A stretch of DNA of 64,000 nt from Apodospora peruviana (Eukaryota > Ascomycota > Sordariomycetes > Sordariales > Lasiosphaeriaceae): contig JAUEDM010000009.1 of assembly GCA_033439685.1 (NCBI GenBank), positions 496,001 through 560,000 on the forward strand. Direction: 5' to 3'. The notes under the pieces are model-generated. The model saw only the letters and a list, made by a program, of their open reading frames with translations, was not told the origin of the DNA and made no database searches. Shown here in pieces: positions 42,250 through 52,335 of this stretch. Each line of letters begins with the position of its first letter. The stretch's first letter is position 1. The translations under genes were made by a program, and so were the position numbers.

Positions 42250-43056
42250 ATGCAGCTCTTTACCCTCCAAGCCGTCCTAGCGACATCCCTCCTGACCAGT
42301 ATGGCCTCAGCAAAAACAATCCGCATCGACGTCGGCCAAACCGGTCTATCATTTACTCCGGACTCCGTGACCGCCGCGAAGGGCGACGTCCTCGAGTACC
42401 ACTTCCACGCGCCGCTGCCGCACAGCGTGACCATGGGCGACTTCAGCACCCCTTGCAACCCGGCCAAGACGGGCGGGTTCTATTCCGGCGTGGTGCAGAC
42501 CGCTTCGGGGGAAAATGTAAGCCAGCCTCACTCTTTTTGCCCTCATCCCTCCAAACCATCTTATCAGTTTCCTCGTCCACTGTTTTCCTATCTCTGCTCG
42601 GACGTGCTGGTGTAGGATGAGGTGACGACGATACTGACAGAGAGTAAATAATAGACGAACGTCTTCAGCGTAACAGTCAACTCCACCGACCCAATCTTCT
42701 TCTACTGCACGGTCCCAGGCCACTGCCCGGCCGGCATGTCAGGGGTAGTCAACCCGTCTTCTGCGCAAACCCTGGCTACGTATCAGAAGAATTCGCAGAG
42801 TGCAAACGTGGTGGCGCCTCCTGCGGCGTTTGGCGGTACGCTTGGGCCTGCTAGTGCTTCTACGTCGTCTACGTCGACGAGCGCTGGTGCTACGGCTTCG
42901 CCTTCGCCGACTAATGGAGGAGGCGGCGGCGCATACGGTGGCTTTGGTGGTGGGAGCACAGGAGGCAACAGCGGTAGTGCGGCTGTTGGGGTGTCATTTG
43001 TGCATTTCGTTGGTGTGCTGGGGGCGATGGTTGGTGTTGCTGTTTTGATGGCTTGA
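42250..43056 (+). CDS. Secreted GPI-type cupredoxin (plastocyanin-like extracellular serine-rich protein)
   Basis: Exons are 42250-42516 and 42655-43056. The 138-nt intron (GTAAGC to AATAG; several AGs near the end leave the exact acceptor slightly open) gives 222 residues. The signal peptide is residues 1-21 (ending MASA). The cupredoxin domain covers 22-130, with type-1 copper ligands visible as H58 in PLPHSV, C107 in FYCTV, H112 in PGHC and M117 in AGM. Cys69 and Cys113 could form the usual disulfide. A Ser/Thr/Gly-rich linker (SASTSSTSTSAGAT, GGGGGAYGGFGGG) and a hydrophobic end (VHFVGVLGAMVGVAVLMA) suggest a GPI anchor. Such fungal proteins are wall-associated copper proteins of unclear function. 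Confidence 0.9.
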
Positions 43057-43267
43057 GATATTATGACGAGTATGTTGTGGTCCGAGTACGAGAGCATCCC
43101 GAGAATCATGTAGCTAAATAGCACATCCCGTCCATGCATATCTAATTATCATTTCGAAATTATCCAATAATTGAGTTAGCAAACCAAATATCGGAACCCA
43201 GGGTATATTAAACACGACGACCCCCCTCCGTCAGGGGCCAACACAAACACACACAGCACCGTTATGA

Positions 43268-44171
43268 TTAATCCAACCCAGCCATCCTCCTCAAAGCCCC
43301 ATTCTCAACAACCGTAAACCCGCCCTCCAACCTCTCAAACTTAATCTTACCCCCTTCCTTCTCAAAAGTAGTATCGAACTTCCCCATCGCCATCTTGGTC
43401 AGAAACCGTCCCAGCGGCTCGGTAGGACTATGTATACTCTTCACTCCCCTTCCCACCGCCCGAATCAACAACCCACCCCCAAAGCCCAATGCGGGAGTCG
43501 ATTTGGGTATATACGACAGGATCTCCTTATGGTCAAGCGGATCAACGAACGCTGGTCTCACAGTATTGACTTTGAATAGCGGGTTCTGGCGCCTCATTTC
43601 AGCCAGCGCTAGCTCGGTTTCGCCCTTAACGCGTGCGAAGATGGGTGAATAGAAGGCTGGTCTGAATGTTGCGCCACTCCCGGACACGAAGACGAAGTGG
43701 AAGGGCCGAGGTCCATGTTTCGGTGATTTTGTGGAGGAAGGGCTGGATGGTGGTGATTGTGCTGGTCCCTGGACGGGGAGGGTCTGAAAGGCCTGCGCGG
43801 CTGCGAGGGCGTAGTCTTTTGTGATTTTTATGTATTCTCTATTTCCATCCAAGGCCGTTAGCGGTGGGTTATGGGGAGTTAGGGAGAAGGGTGGGATGGG
43901 GGGAGAAGTACTCCTTGCCAACAGCACTCTGGCTGATGCCCAGTGCCCAGACGCAGCCTGTTGCATCCTTGAGCTGGTCGAGAAGCTCTTGGTCGTACTT
44001 GGTGAAATCCTTGTGGATGATGACGTTGATGCGAGGGTCCTTGGCCGCGTCGGCCATGGGCACCGGTCGCCTGCTCAAGATGGAGATCTTGGTGACGTCC
44101 TTCATCTTAATCATTGCGTCGAGGACGCCGCTGCCGATGAGGCCGGTTGCGCCGGTCAGGATGAGATGCAT
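43268..44171 (-). CDS. Atypical SDR / NAD(P)-binding protein (TIP30-like)
   Basis: Exons are 43912-44171 and 43268-43838. The 73-nt intron (GTACTT to AAATAG) joins SAVGKE to EYIKITKDYA, giving 276 residues. The N-terminus has the Rossmann motif TGATGLIGSG at residues 6-15, then ILSRRPVPMAD. The second half holds FHFVFVSGSGAT, a long PSSPSSTKSPKHGPRP insert, ARVKGETELALAEM and VRPAFVD, typical of atypical SDRs related to HTATIP2/TIP30 and to NAD(P)-binding epimerase-like proteins. The YxxxK catalytic pair is not obvious, so it may be a redox sensor rather than a reductase. Confidence 0.85.
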
Positions 44172-45836
44172 TTTGCTGACTTGTTGTTTTCTGCGTCAGG
44201 TGTGTGTTGTTGGGAATCGGTTCGATCGGAAATCTTGGAACTGAAGGTGCAAGTCAAGCAAAGTGTTTCAAATCATCTCGTTGGGGCCCTGGGGGAGAAA
44301 ATGAGCAAAAGACAAGATCAGAGGCGATTGTAGATATTTGATCTCGGAGGTTGCTGAGTGAGTAATGTACGGAATATTCGGGAACTCCTTGATTACATAG
44401 CTCGGGAAACCCGCGGATCCAATCACGGGGGCCACATTAGGCCGCGTCCGTCGGAGTTAGGCGATTCTCGCTGAGCCGGCCGACCCATCCGCACGGCCCC
44501 ACATGGCACTGGGTGATTGGACCGCCCTCGCCCGCTGCTCGTCCGCTATAAGCCGCTCATGCATCCGCTAAAGAACCATGTCGGACTTTAGGCCAGCCCG
44601 TTCAGCCGATCTGGAGCATTTATTTTGACCGGCCGCCCCCGAAGACATGATAACATTCGAGCAACTTTTGTATCACTACTTACTTTGGTATCTATTCTTG
44701 ATACCTTGTGATATGGTCAGGGGCGCCACAGCTCACCCAGTCCGGTTTCGCTACCTCGGCAGGCGGGAATCCTCATAGGATGAGAATTGTAACAATAAAC
44801 TTCAGTGCCTCCAAATGGCGGCATTCTGGTTCTGGCAATATTCGGGTTTGGTGTGGCCCACGTCGAATAATCCGCCGCCCATTTCTCCAGCAAGCACCTG
44901 AGGGCAGGAAGGGACGTTTTCCAGTGCGCGTGGTCGCTCCAAGTACCACCGATCCTTTTAGTTCTTGTCAGGTAAAGCATCACTGTCTCGGGGTTGACAT
45001 GAGCTGGCCAATTTCCAGCCCAACGGTCCTCAATGAACTTATAGTGGTATCGAGGTAAAACCTCTGTAAGATGGCTTCCTCATAGTGGCAGCGACCCCTT
45101 TTGCCTTCGGATACTCGTACCAGAACCGCCCCGCAGGTGCCATAGCGAATATGCGGCTTCTTGGTGAGTATGGGGTCTTTGGTGCCGCAGACATCTTGAG
45201 AGGCCGAGATGTAGGCCACTTCGTCGGGCGGTAATGCAGACTAGTCACCATTGGGAGCTACTATAAGGTGGCCGTGTGGCTGGCCGGGCTTTCGGGCCAC
45301 TTGGTACCGTGGTGATGCATGAAGTCCCTGCGTTCGATCCACGGTTTGCGGACCCTCCATTTCGCCAACGGGCCCTGGATGTGACAGTGAAATGACATTG
45401 CAAGAGGGGAGGGGAGGGGAGGAGAAAAACAGAGGCAGACCAATTTCTTGCTAGTACGGGACATCGCCTTGAAAGCCTTAACGGCTGCCTTTTATTTTCC
45501 TAGTTACGACCATGACATTACCAAGCTATCTCGTCCACCGATACCTGCCCTTTATACAGACACCACCGAAACCCCGCACCTAACTAAGTCGAAGAATAAA
45601 ACTTGGAAGTCCTGTGCGGCCTAGTGGGAATCCAGAGTGGTGTCTTGGACCTCCTGAGCCTTGACGGCCTGGTACTTGCTCGCCCACTCCTCGTCGATAG
45701 TTGGGGTCATCTGAATAAACTCATCGAACCAATAGCTGGGGGGATACAGCCCTTCCGGGCCGCGAGTGCGATCCATGTATCATCGGTGTATCTGTTCCAC
45801 AGATACAGCTGGCGAGTGCTGCTCGGGATTGGGCGG
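44172..45836. other. Intergenic, no gene seen
   Basis: Short frames only on both strands. 44717-45251 and 45261-45464 have no domain or splice signal. The region near 45400 has a G-rich run (GAGGGGAGGGGAGG). The right part may contain the degraded 3' end of the neighbouring minus-strand relic. Confidence 0.4.
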
Positions 45837-48156
45837 CTAGCATGTCCAGGTCGGGGGCGCGAAGCAGGTAAAGTATAATTCCTGCGTCGGTCGCAGGTGG
45901 TTCAACACGGCGGCACCCAGCGCCATCCTCTCGGTGCTGAGCTGCTCCCACTTCTGAACCTGGTTGCGGGCAGCTCTGGCGATGCGCCTGATCTCATGTT
46001 CGCGTATACTCCGACGTCTTCGTCTTCTGCTTGGTTGGAAGGACTCCGCGGTAGTTTGGGGAAACATTCCAAATCTAGAGTTGGGTCTCCGCAATTCTCA
46101 TGCGTTTGTCGAGGCCTCAGACGAATTCAAGGAATTTATCGGTCAGTGCCTTGACATCGGCTTTCAATATGAATAGAAACGTTGACGGGGCAATCAACTG
46201 CCGGGTGGGAAAGATTGGCCGTACGTAGTCGTGCCTAATCTCCTTCAGTTCACGAAGGCGGGCCTTCAGAGAAATCTGCTAATCCAACAGCTCCTCAAAG
46301 CTGTTGGTATTCCTCGCCTCGTCCATGTGTGTGAACAGGCGTAGCTTCTGCTCCACCTGAGCAAGGCTGTCCCACGCACACAAGCAATCCTTCGCCCAGT
46401 CCAGCGATGGGAAGAGCTCAGACACGACTGAGCTCGGGAGAAGCTCGTTCAGAAGCTCATAATATGGGACGTTGTGGGCACTTCTCATCTTAAGCAGCTG
46501 GGCAGCCTGCCCCTCGCGATCGGTTGCATAGCCGCGACCGAAGAGGATGCGGTGCAGGTGGTTGTTGTGGTGGCGCACAAGCACCCATCCCACCTGACCT
46601 CTAAGACACTCAAAAGGTTCTCATTCTCGGCACTACGTTGCGGAGGACGCGCGCGAATAGGTTTGACGTAAAATGCGACGGCAAAGGGGTCGACGCCGGT
46701 CCGGTGGTTCCGGTCATACATGCCGCTGACCCAGTTGAACAAGGCTGTCAGGTTCAGTCGCGCCAGCAGCGTATTAGTACCAGAGTCTCTCACGATGGCT
46801 ACGAGCTCCGATCAGAGGTTCTCGAATTGTAAACCGTGATCAGCTACCCAGAGGCGACCCGAGGTTTACAAGCGGCTGCGGCACATGCTCAAAGTTGGCA
46901 TATATCCTAGACACGAGGGAACGGAAATAGTGAGCAAACGTTGGCAAATGTGTGGCCGTCTCGGATTCTGTGGTTGAGCAGATCGCCAAAGGCCCCGAAC
47001 TACATATCCCGAGATCGTATCTTCCTCAACGCGAGATCGAGCACACTGCCGATGAGGTTGGCATACTTCACTCGCCACAGCCCGATGAGCTGGATCTCGC
47101 TCTTGAAGTGTCCACAGTCACTTAGGGGGTCACTCTGGGAGAAATAGTCGATAATACGCATGAGCATGCGGGTGTAGCTGCTCTCTGTCCGGCACATATT
47201 CAAAGCCATCTCTGCTAATGCTGTACAGGCGTCCATTAACACCTCCGGCTGGGTGGGGTGGCGAAATATACCGGCCCTGATGGCCTTTGTGCTGGCAACA
47301 ACTTGTCTGCCAATGTTGTCGACTTGGGCTGATTGCCAACTCAACCTCAGCTCCTGCCGGGGGTCGGTATGGTTTACCGCCTCTCTGCCTAGGACAGCGA
47401 GAGCCTTCGGCACGGCGTCGATCTCTCTGGTGAAGTCTGGCAGCGTGACTTTTGTGTTCGCAAGTTGCTCGGTGAAGGTTGGCAGCCTGTGAAGTCGGGG
47501 AAGCCCCAGGAGAATTCCGAGGGCGGAGTCTGAGAAGCACGGGTAGACTGTGCCGCTTGGAGAGCCTGAGAAGTATTGGCAGACTGCACCTTCGGAGCCA
47601 TAATAAGGGAATCATTGAGGCGGGCTCCATCTTCAGCTGTTCATTGTGGTTCAGAGGTTAGCTATCTAACAAGACGCCATGCTCGAATTCCAAGGGGATG
47701 TGGCAATTTACCATTATTCGCTGCGGTCGAGACTCGCACTTCTTGAGGCTAGCACTCTATCTCTGAATCACTCACGGCGCTGAGCAGGCGGCGAGGCGGA
47801 CCGCCTCATGGGCTGCGTTGTGCGTGTCCCTCTGGGTGATGGCCTGTCGATTTCGTATTTCATGGTGTACGGCGTTGTCTACTCACTTGAGGTCGGGGTT
47901 GCAGGTTCTTAAACTGAACAACAGCACTTGCCAGTGAAGATCCGATAACTGGGCGAAAGACGACTGGAAGAAAGGACAATCGAGACTTCATGCTTGCGAG
48001 GAGTCTGTCTTGTCGATGCCCATGCAGTAGCGGGAAGGAGGAGCGGTACGATAGGGGGTACCGACTCCCGAGTTTGTTTAGGGACCGGCACTCACTTGAT
48101 CGCGTTCGCACAGGAGTTATAGTCCCACGGGTTGACGGCCAACTTGTTGCCGCCAA
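45837..48156 (-). pseudogene. Heavily decayed multi-exon gene of unknown family
   Basis: The minus strand shows coding-like helical blocks in order. These are VIGSSLASAVVQFKNLQ; after a 46-nt intron, AITQRDTHNAAHEAVRLAA; after a clean intron near 47650-47710 (GTAAAT, GCTAACC, AACAG), NAEDGARLNDSLIM; then PKALAVLGREAVNHTDPR and a long helical region (TALAEMALNMCRTESSYTRM); then LLNELLPSSVVSELFPSL, SLKARLRELKEIRHDYVRP and EIRRIARAARNQVQKWEQL. Several frame changes occur. In one frame, stops lie at 46279-46281 (TAG), 46117-46119 (TGA) and 46075-46077 (TAG), each one C-to-T step from a Gln or Arg codon. The first block faintly resembles N-terminal segments of fungal STAND/HET-type proteins, but this is a guess. 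Confidence 0.5.
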
Positions 48157-48982
48157 AGAGCGACGATGTGCTCGTGCCTTGCCTAGCAGAGGTCAGAATT
48201 GCCCGTCGAGGAGAGTGTGGCTGCGACTAAAGTCGAGGTGAAGAAATCCGGGACGCTGCAATACGTAGTATTGGACGGGTGGTGATGGAGGAAGACTCTG
48301 CGGCGATGAAAATGTGCTGCTGGGAGAGCGAAAATGCGAAAATTCGCAGTCAATGACTTGCATTGGAGGTGGGAGAGGAGATGAGGACGGTGTTTGAAGG
48401 GCTATTTCCAGATGTGGGGGCACCAAAGAGTAAGACCCACTCTGGCAGCCAGATAAATTCTTATAGCGGGGACACCGCAAGCAGCTTCTCAAAGGAGGGA
48501 GGGGCTTCAGGAAAGAGCAGAGGGCGACGGGAACTTGGTGGAAATCTGATCAGTTCAGAGAGTGGACCAGGACTCTTCCAGACCAGGACATCCATCCGAT
48601 TCCCTACTGCCAGTGACTTACTTCCATCCTCCCTTCTATGCCTAATCCAGACGAGCATTCAAAGTCATCTGTTGAAAAACTACAGGGGCGGGTATGATAT
48701 TTTATTGGAAGCACAACCTATCTGAATTACAGGTCAAGAATCTCCTCCTTTGCGGTGCCTTAACTGGCCGATGCCCTTTATTACTCAGAGTTGGTCGATG
48801 GTTTGATGTTGAGCAAAAGCTCTCCGATCCTTGCGATACCCGCGTCCTTACTGCTGTTCTGACAGGCTATTTTCTGGATGAGCGCAAGCATCCTAGTCAT
48901 ATAGAAGGGTCGACGACTTGCGCTTGACATGCGTAAATGATATACTTTCCCTCCTCGAGCTTTATATTCCCCAGTGGATTTC
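48157..48982. other. Gene-less gap
   Basis: Upstream flank of the decayed minus-strand gene. Several short frames (for example 48193-48492 and 48363-48725) are not supported. No repeats seen. Confidence 0.4.
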
Positions 48983-49277
48983 TCAAACTTCCATTTCCGT
49001 CGCCCCTTCATCGTCCGCCCAGACTTCCGCAATCAGGCCTATAAACGGAGCCCAGCTGTCGAGGATTGTAGTTTCTGGGCTGCTCGGCAAGAAGATCGAT
49101 TTTGTCGGGCCGCGCTTCAGCATCTCCATGCCCACAATGACGCCAACAAACATGACATAGACGGAGAAAAGCCTAACTATATGGCGATGCGCTGCCTTCG
49201 CGACGTCGGGGCCTACGTATTGTGTGTTACCGATGGCCGAGAGAGGCTCCGATGAAGGTGATACCTTGCTTGGCCAT
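48983..49277 (-). CDS. Possible small single-pass membrane protein
   Basis: The proposed exons are 49231-49277 and 48983-49172. A 58-nt intron (GTAACA to GTTAG) gives 78 residues starting MAKQGITFIGASLGHR. The splice joins to LFSVYVMFVGVIVGMEML, a good membrane helix, followed by a soluble end (SSPETTILDSWAPFIGLIAE, then ADDEGATEME). The branch site is not obvious and no family is recognised with confidence. Small mitochondrial inner-membrane proteins have this layout, but that is only a resemblance. It may be a relic. Confidence 0.3.
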
Positions 49278-50976
49278 GGTAAATAAGGTTGGGTTTTGGT
49301 AGAGGTGGTTTGGGATTATGGAAGATGGGTAAGTTGCCTGAGAAAAAGCGCCGGCCCATGTCCCTCTGGCACTTCCTCTGGGTATATATACTCACTCCGT
49401 TTATGTTGTCTCTAGATATCCCCAGCCTTGCCAAGCCCAATTTCCGCAAGCCGAACGCACAAATGGAGTAAGACGACGCCTGAAAGCAGCTCTGGGTGTT
49501 AAACAGAGGTCTATATTCATGCTCAATTGGCCAAACGTTCTCACCAAGTGGAGTCAAATGATCATGGGATTGTATGAAGCAATCTAAATATCTTCATCTT
49601 GATTCATTAGCTGCCAAGCAACCACCGCGAGAGGCTCCCTCAGCCTTGCAGTCATCTACAATCATAACTACTTAGGTGATTACAAACGCCAAACCGCATT
49701 CCGAAGAGCAAGGCGGATATGCATTTCCCCGCTCAGTTCATCCTGTCATGACTCGTTTCATAGGTGAGGTCATGGTTTATCCACTCCCGCTATGATGGGG
49801 GTTTTCTAAAGACTGCTTGTAGCTTGCAGCCGCCGGCACGGAGGAATGACACGGTCCAACACCATGATACAAAATTGCACTCAACGGACACTCACCCTAG
49901 GGTTAGAAAACAGGGAGTCTATGTTTACCCTCGAATCGACCATCGCCCAGTCACCGTGGCGATGAACATCAAGCAGGACTCGGTCGGTCGTACTCGGAGT
50001 CGTCCTATGTTCCCAGTGCCATCAGAGTACACAAGGACACAGAGTACATTCATAAACACCAGCCAGCCAGCAAAAACAAGCTAGAGGATAGATGGAATTT
50101 CGTGTTCCACAACAACAAAAGTCGTACCCCTGTCACCCGCTCTCGAGTCCTGACGCTAGCACCGCCGGAAACAAGCCAAACTCTTCGTTCACATTCCCAG
50201 CTATCCGGCCGGTAAAACAAGAGAGCCCACCGGCATCGATGAGTAGTACGGTATGCATTCAATACTTTTTAATACCTCCTTGGAGCGGAACAACAGCTAC
50301 AGGCATATTTCCAGAAAGAATTGAGGGACGTCAACCGCTTGCTCTAGAACTCGAGTCCTGTGTGACCCGACAATAAGAAGATGCTGCACAGAGCAGATGT
50401 CAGATTAGCTATAGGCATAAACACTTTGACGGACGTGAAAAGTAGCTTTGGTCTATCTGGTCGGCAGCACGGTTGATCCCGTGTGTGATGAAAACCCCAC
50501 AAAATTAAGTTCGTGCCAAACAGACAGACAGCATGTCACCCCAACAACATCGGTTCACACCCAACAACAGTATAATGTCCCGACGGACGTCACCAGGTAC
50601 GTGACTCGAGGCGTGGTACTTTGCAAGTCGGCCGGGTGATGAAGTTAGTCCAGTCCTTCTTCCCCTCTCAACCACATCCACCGACCACAACATTTGTTGT
50701 AATTCATTCCCGGGGGGATCACGCAAAGCAGGTACTGTACCATCACACCTTGGCAGCCGTGGTAGTACGTACCGGACGCAGTGCCATCTAACCCTGCATC
50801 CTCGGTCTGCTTGACTGGACAGCGTTGAGGTTTCACGGCGCAGTTACCTCCACATAATCTTGCGCGTGCAGTTCAAAGACTATATATAACCGACTATTTC
50901 AGAGCGTCTTGGACATGCATTTATGCAGGTGACGAACTCTTCATCTAGTCTCTTCATTTCCCTCGACAAGCTCGCC
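49278..50976. other. Intergenic, no gene seen
   Basis: Frames at 49764-50376 and 50448-50836 are short and lack domains. No repeats or RNA genes are recognised. The last 100 bases (TATATATAACC near 50882) may be the promoter of the SGNH relic. Confidence 0.4.
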
Positions 50977-51905
50977 ATGATGATGACATAACACTTGCTA
51001 TTGGCCCTCTTGGCGGTCGTCTGCCATCAACAACCGACGTTAGTGCTTGCAACACCGCCCTCAATCTTACCAGAAGAGCCCTCAATCTTACCAGAAGAGC
51101 CCTCAATCTTACCAGAAGAGCCCTCAATCTTACCACCTGAGGCGTCAATCTTACTACCGGAACCTTCAATTCTACCACAAGAGCCCTCAATCATACCGCC
51201 ACCGCCCCCGGTCTTGGATTCCAATGGACTGCTGACAGGGCAACACGACGTTGATAATAATAGCCAAGTCCCCATTCTTAGCTATCGCTCCCGTCCGCCT
51301 GGGGAGCCAGTAAAACCTGGCATAGAACTGCGCATTCTTCCGGTAGGGGATTCCATTACGGTGGGATTCTCCGGCAGACTCAGTGGCGGGGACGGCAATG
51401 GGTATAGACTTGAGCTTTTGAATACTCCATAACCGAAAACATCGGCCCGACCCTCGCCCAACGACCAAACATCATCATCCTCCTCCACGCCGGCACGAAC
51501 GATATGAACTCCAACTCATCCATATCAACAGAAGGCAACGATCCAGCGGACGCGGCAGCCCGTCTAGGGTCCCTGATCGACAAGATGGTCGCCGCCTGCC
51601 CCGACGCCGTGATCCTAGTCGCTCTCATAATCGGCACCTGTGATGTCAACCATGATCCAAACCTCCTTTCGGAATTGAACGACTTTATTCCTTACGAAGC
51701 CAACTCGCGCTGGCAGGCCGGCAGAAAGGTCTTGGTCGCTGATTTTTATAACATGTTCCCCGATGATAAGCTAGGCGCTGACTGCGTTCACCCAACTGAC
51801 GAGGGATACGCTCTCATGGGGGACTATTGGTACGATTTTGTGTCGCAGATTCCGACGCCGTGGATTGAGTCGCCTGTTGGAGACGATCCGGTCCGGTCCG
51901 TGTGA
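50977..51905 (+). pseudogene. Secreted SGNH/GDSL hydrolase gene with nonsense codon in the leader and internal deletion
   Basis: ATG triplets at 50977-50985 are followed by ACA TAA, and the frame then continues with a hydrophobic leader (HLLLALLAVVCHQQP, TLVLA). A CAA-to-TAA change in a signal peptide is the likely cause. Then come six or seven PSILPEE repeats, a PPPPP hinge, and the SGNH block I LPVGDSITVGFSGRLSGG. At 51410-51435 the frame passes from GYRLEL straight to FEYSITENIGPTLAQRP one frame over, skipping the roughly 45 residues normally found there. The rest carries the HAGTND block and the catalytic DCVHPTDEG (Asp-x-x-His) near the end. Such enzymes are secreted esterases of plant or fungal polysaccharides. 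The internal loss would break the fold. Confidence 0.75.
51058..51186 (+). repeat. 21-bp tandem repeat encoding PSILPEE
   Basis: Three nearly perfect units of CCCTCAATCTTACCAGAAGAG are followed by three or four diverged units (PSILPPEA, SILLPEP, SILPQEP, SIIPPPP). The repeats form a Pro-rich spacer between the leader and the hydrolase domain of the SGNH relic. Confidence 0.9.
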
Positions 51906-52335
51906 GCATTTCTTAGCGAGACGACCCAAGTCACACCTCATTTTATTGATGTCGACTTTTGGGTTTGCTTATTACAGATTCGAAGGTGTTTCATCCGAGT
52001 CTTCTGCAGGTGCGAGAGATGATACAGAAGAGGCACAGAACCATCAGCCATTGGTTGGTGTGGCTGCCACGATATTGGTTAAAGAGTACTTATCTGTCTA
52101 CCTTTTCCCGTGATTACATGTATCCTGCCAAGCGAACTGCCCAACTGTCCCACATTGTAAATCCCACAGAAAAGGGGTATTGTTTACCTTTCCACCAATA
52201 TCCCTAGCCGTCCATCAACCACATACCTGACCATGAACCCAAAACAAACCCAATCGTGCTATCTTTCTTTAACGCATACATATCAAAAGAAACCGTAACT
52301 AACGTGATCACCCATTCATCCGTGATGTAATCCAC
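51906..52335. other. Convergent intergenic gap, no gene seen
   Basis: 3' flanks of the SGNH relic and of the coiled-coil gene. Only short frames are present. Confidence 0.5.
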
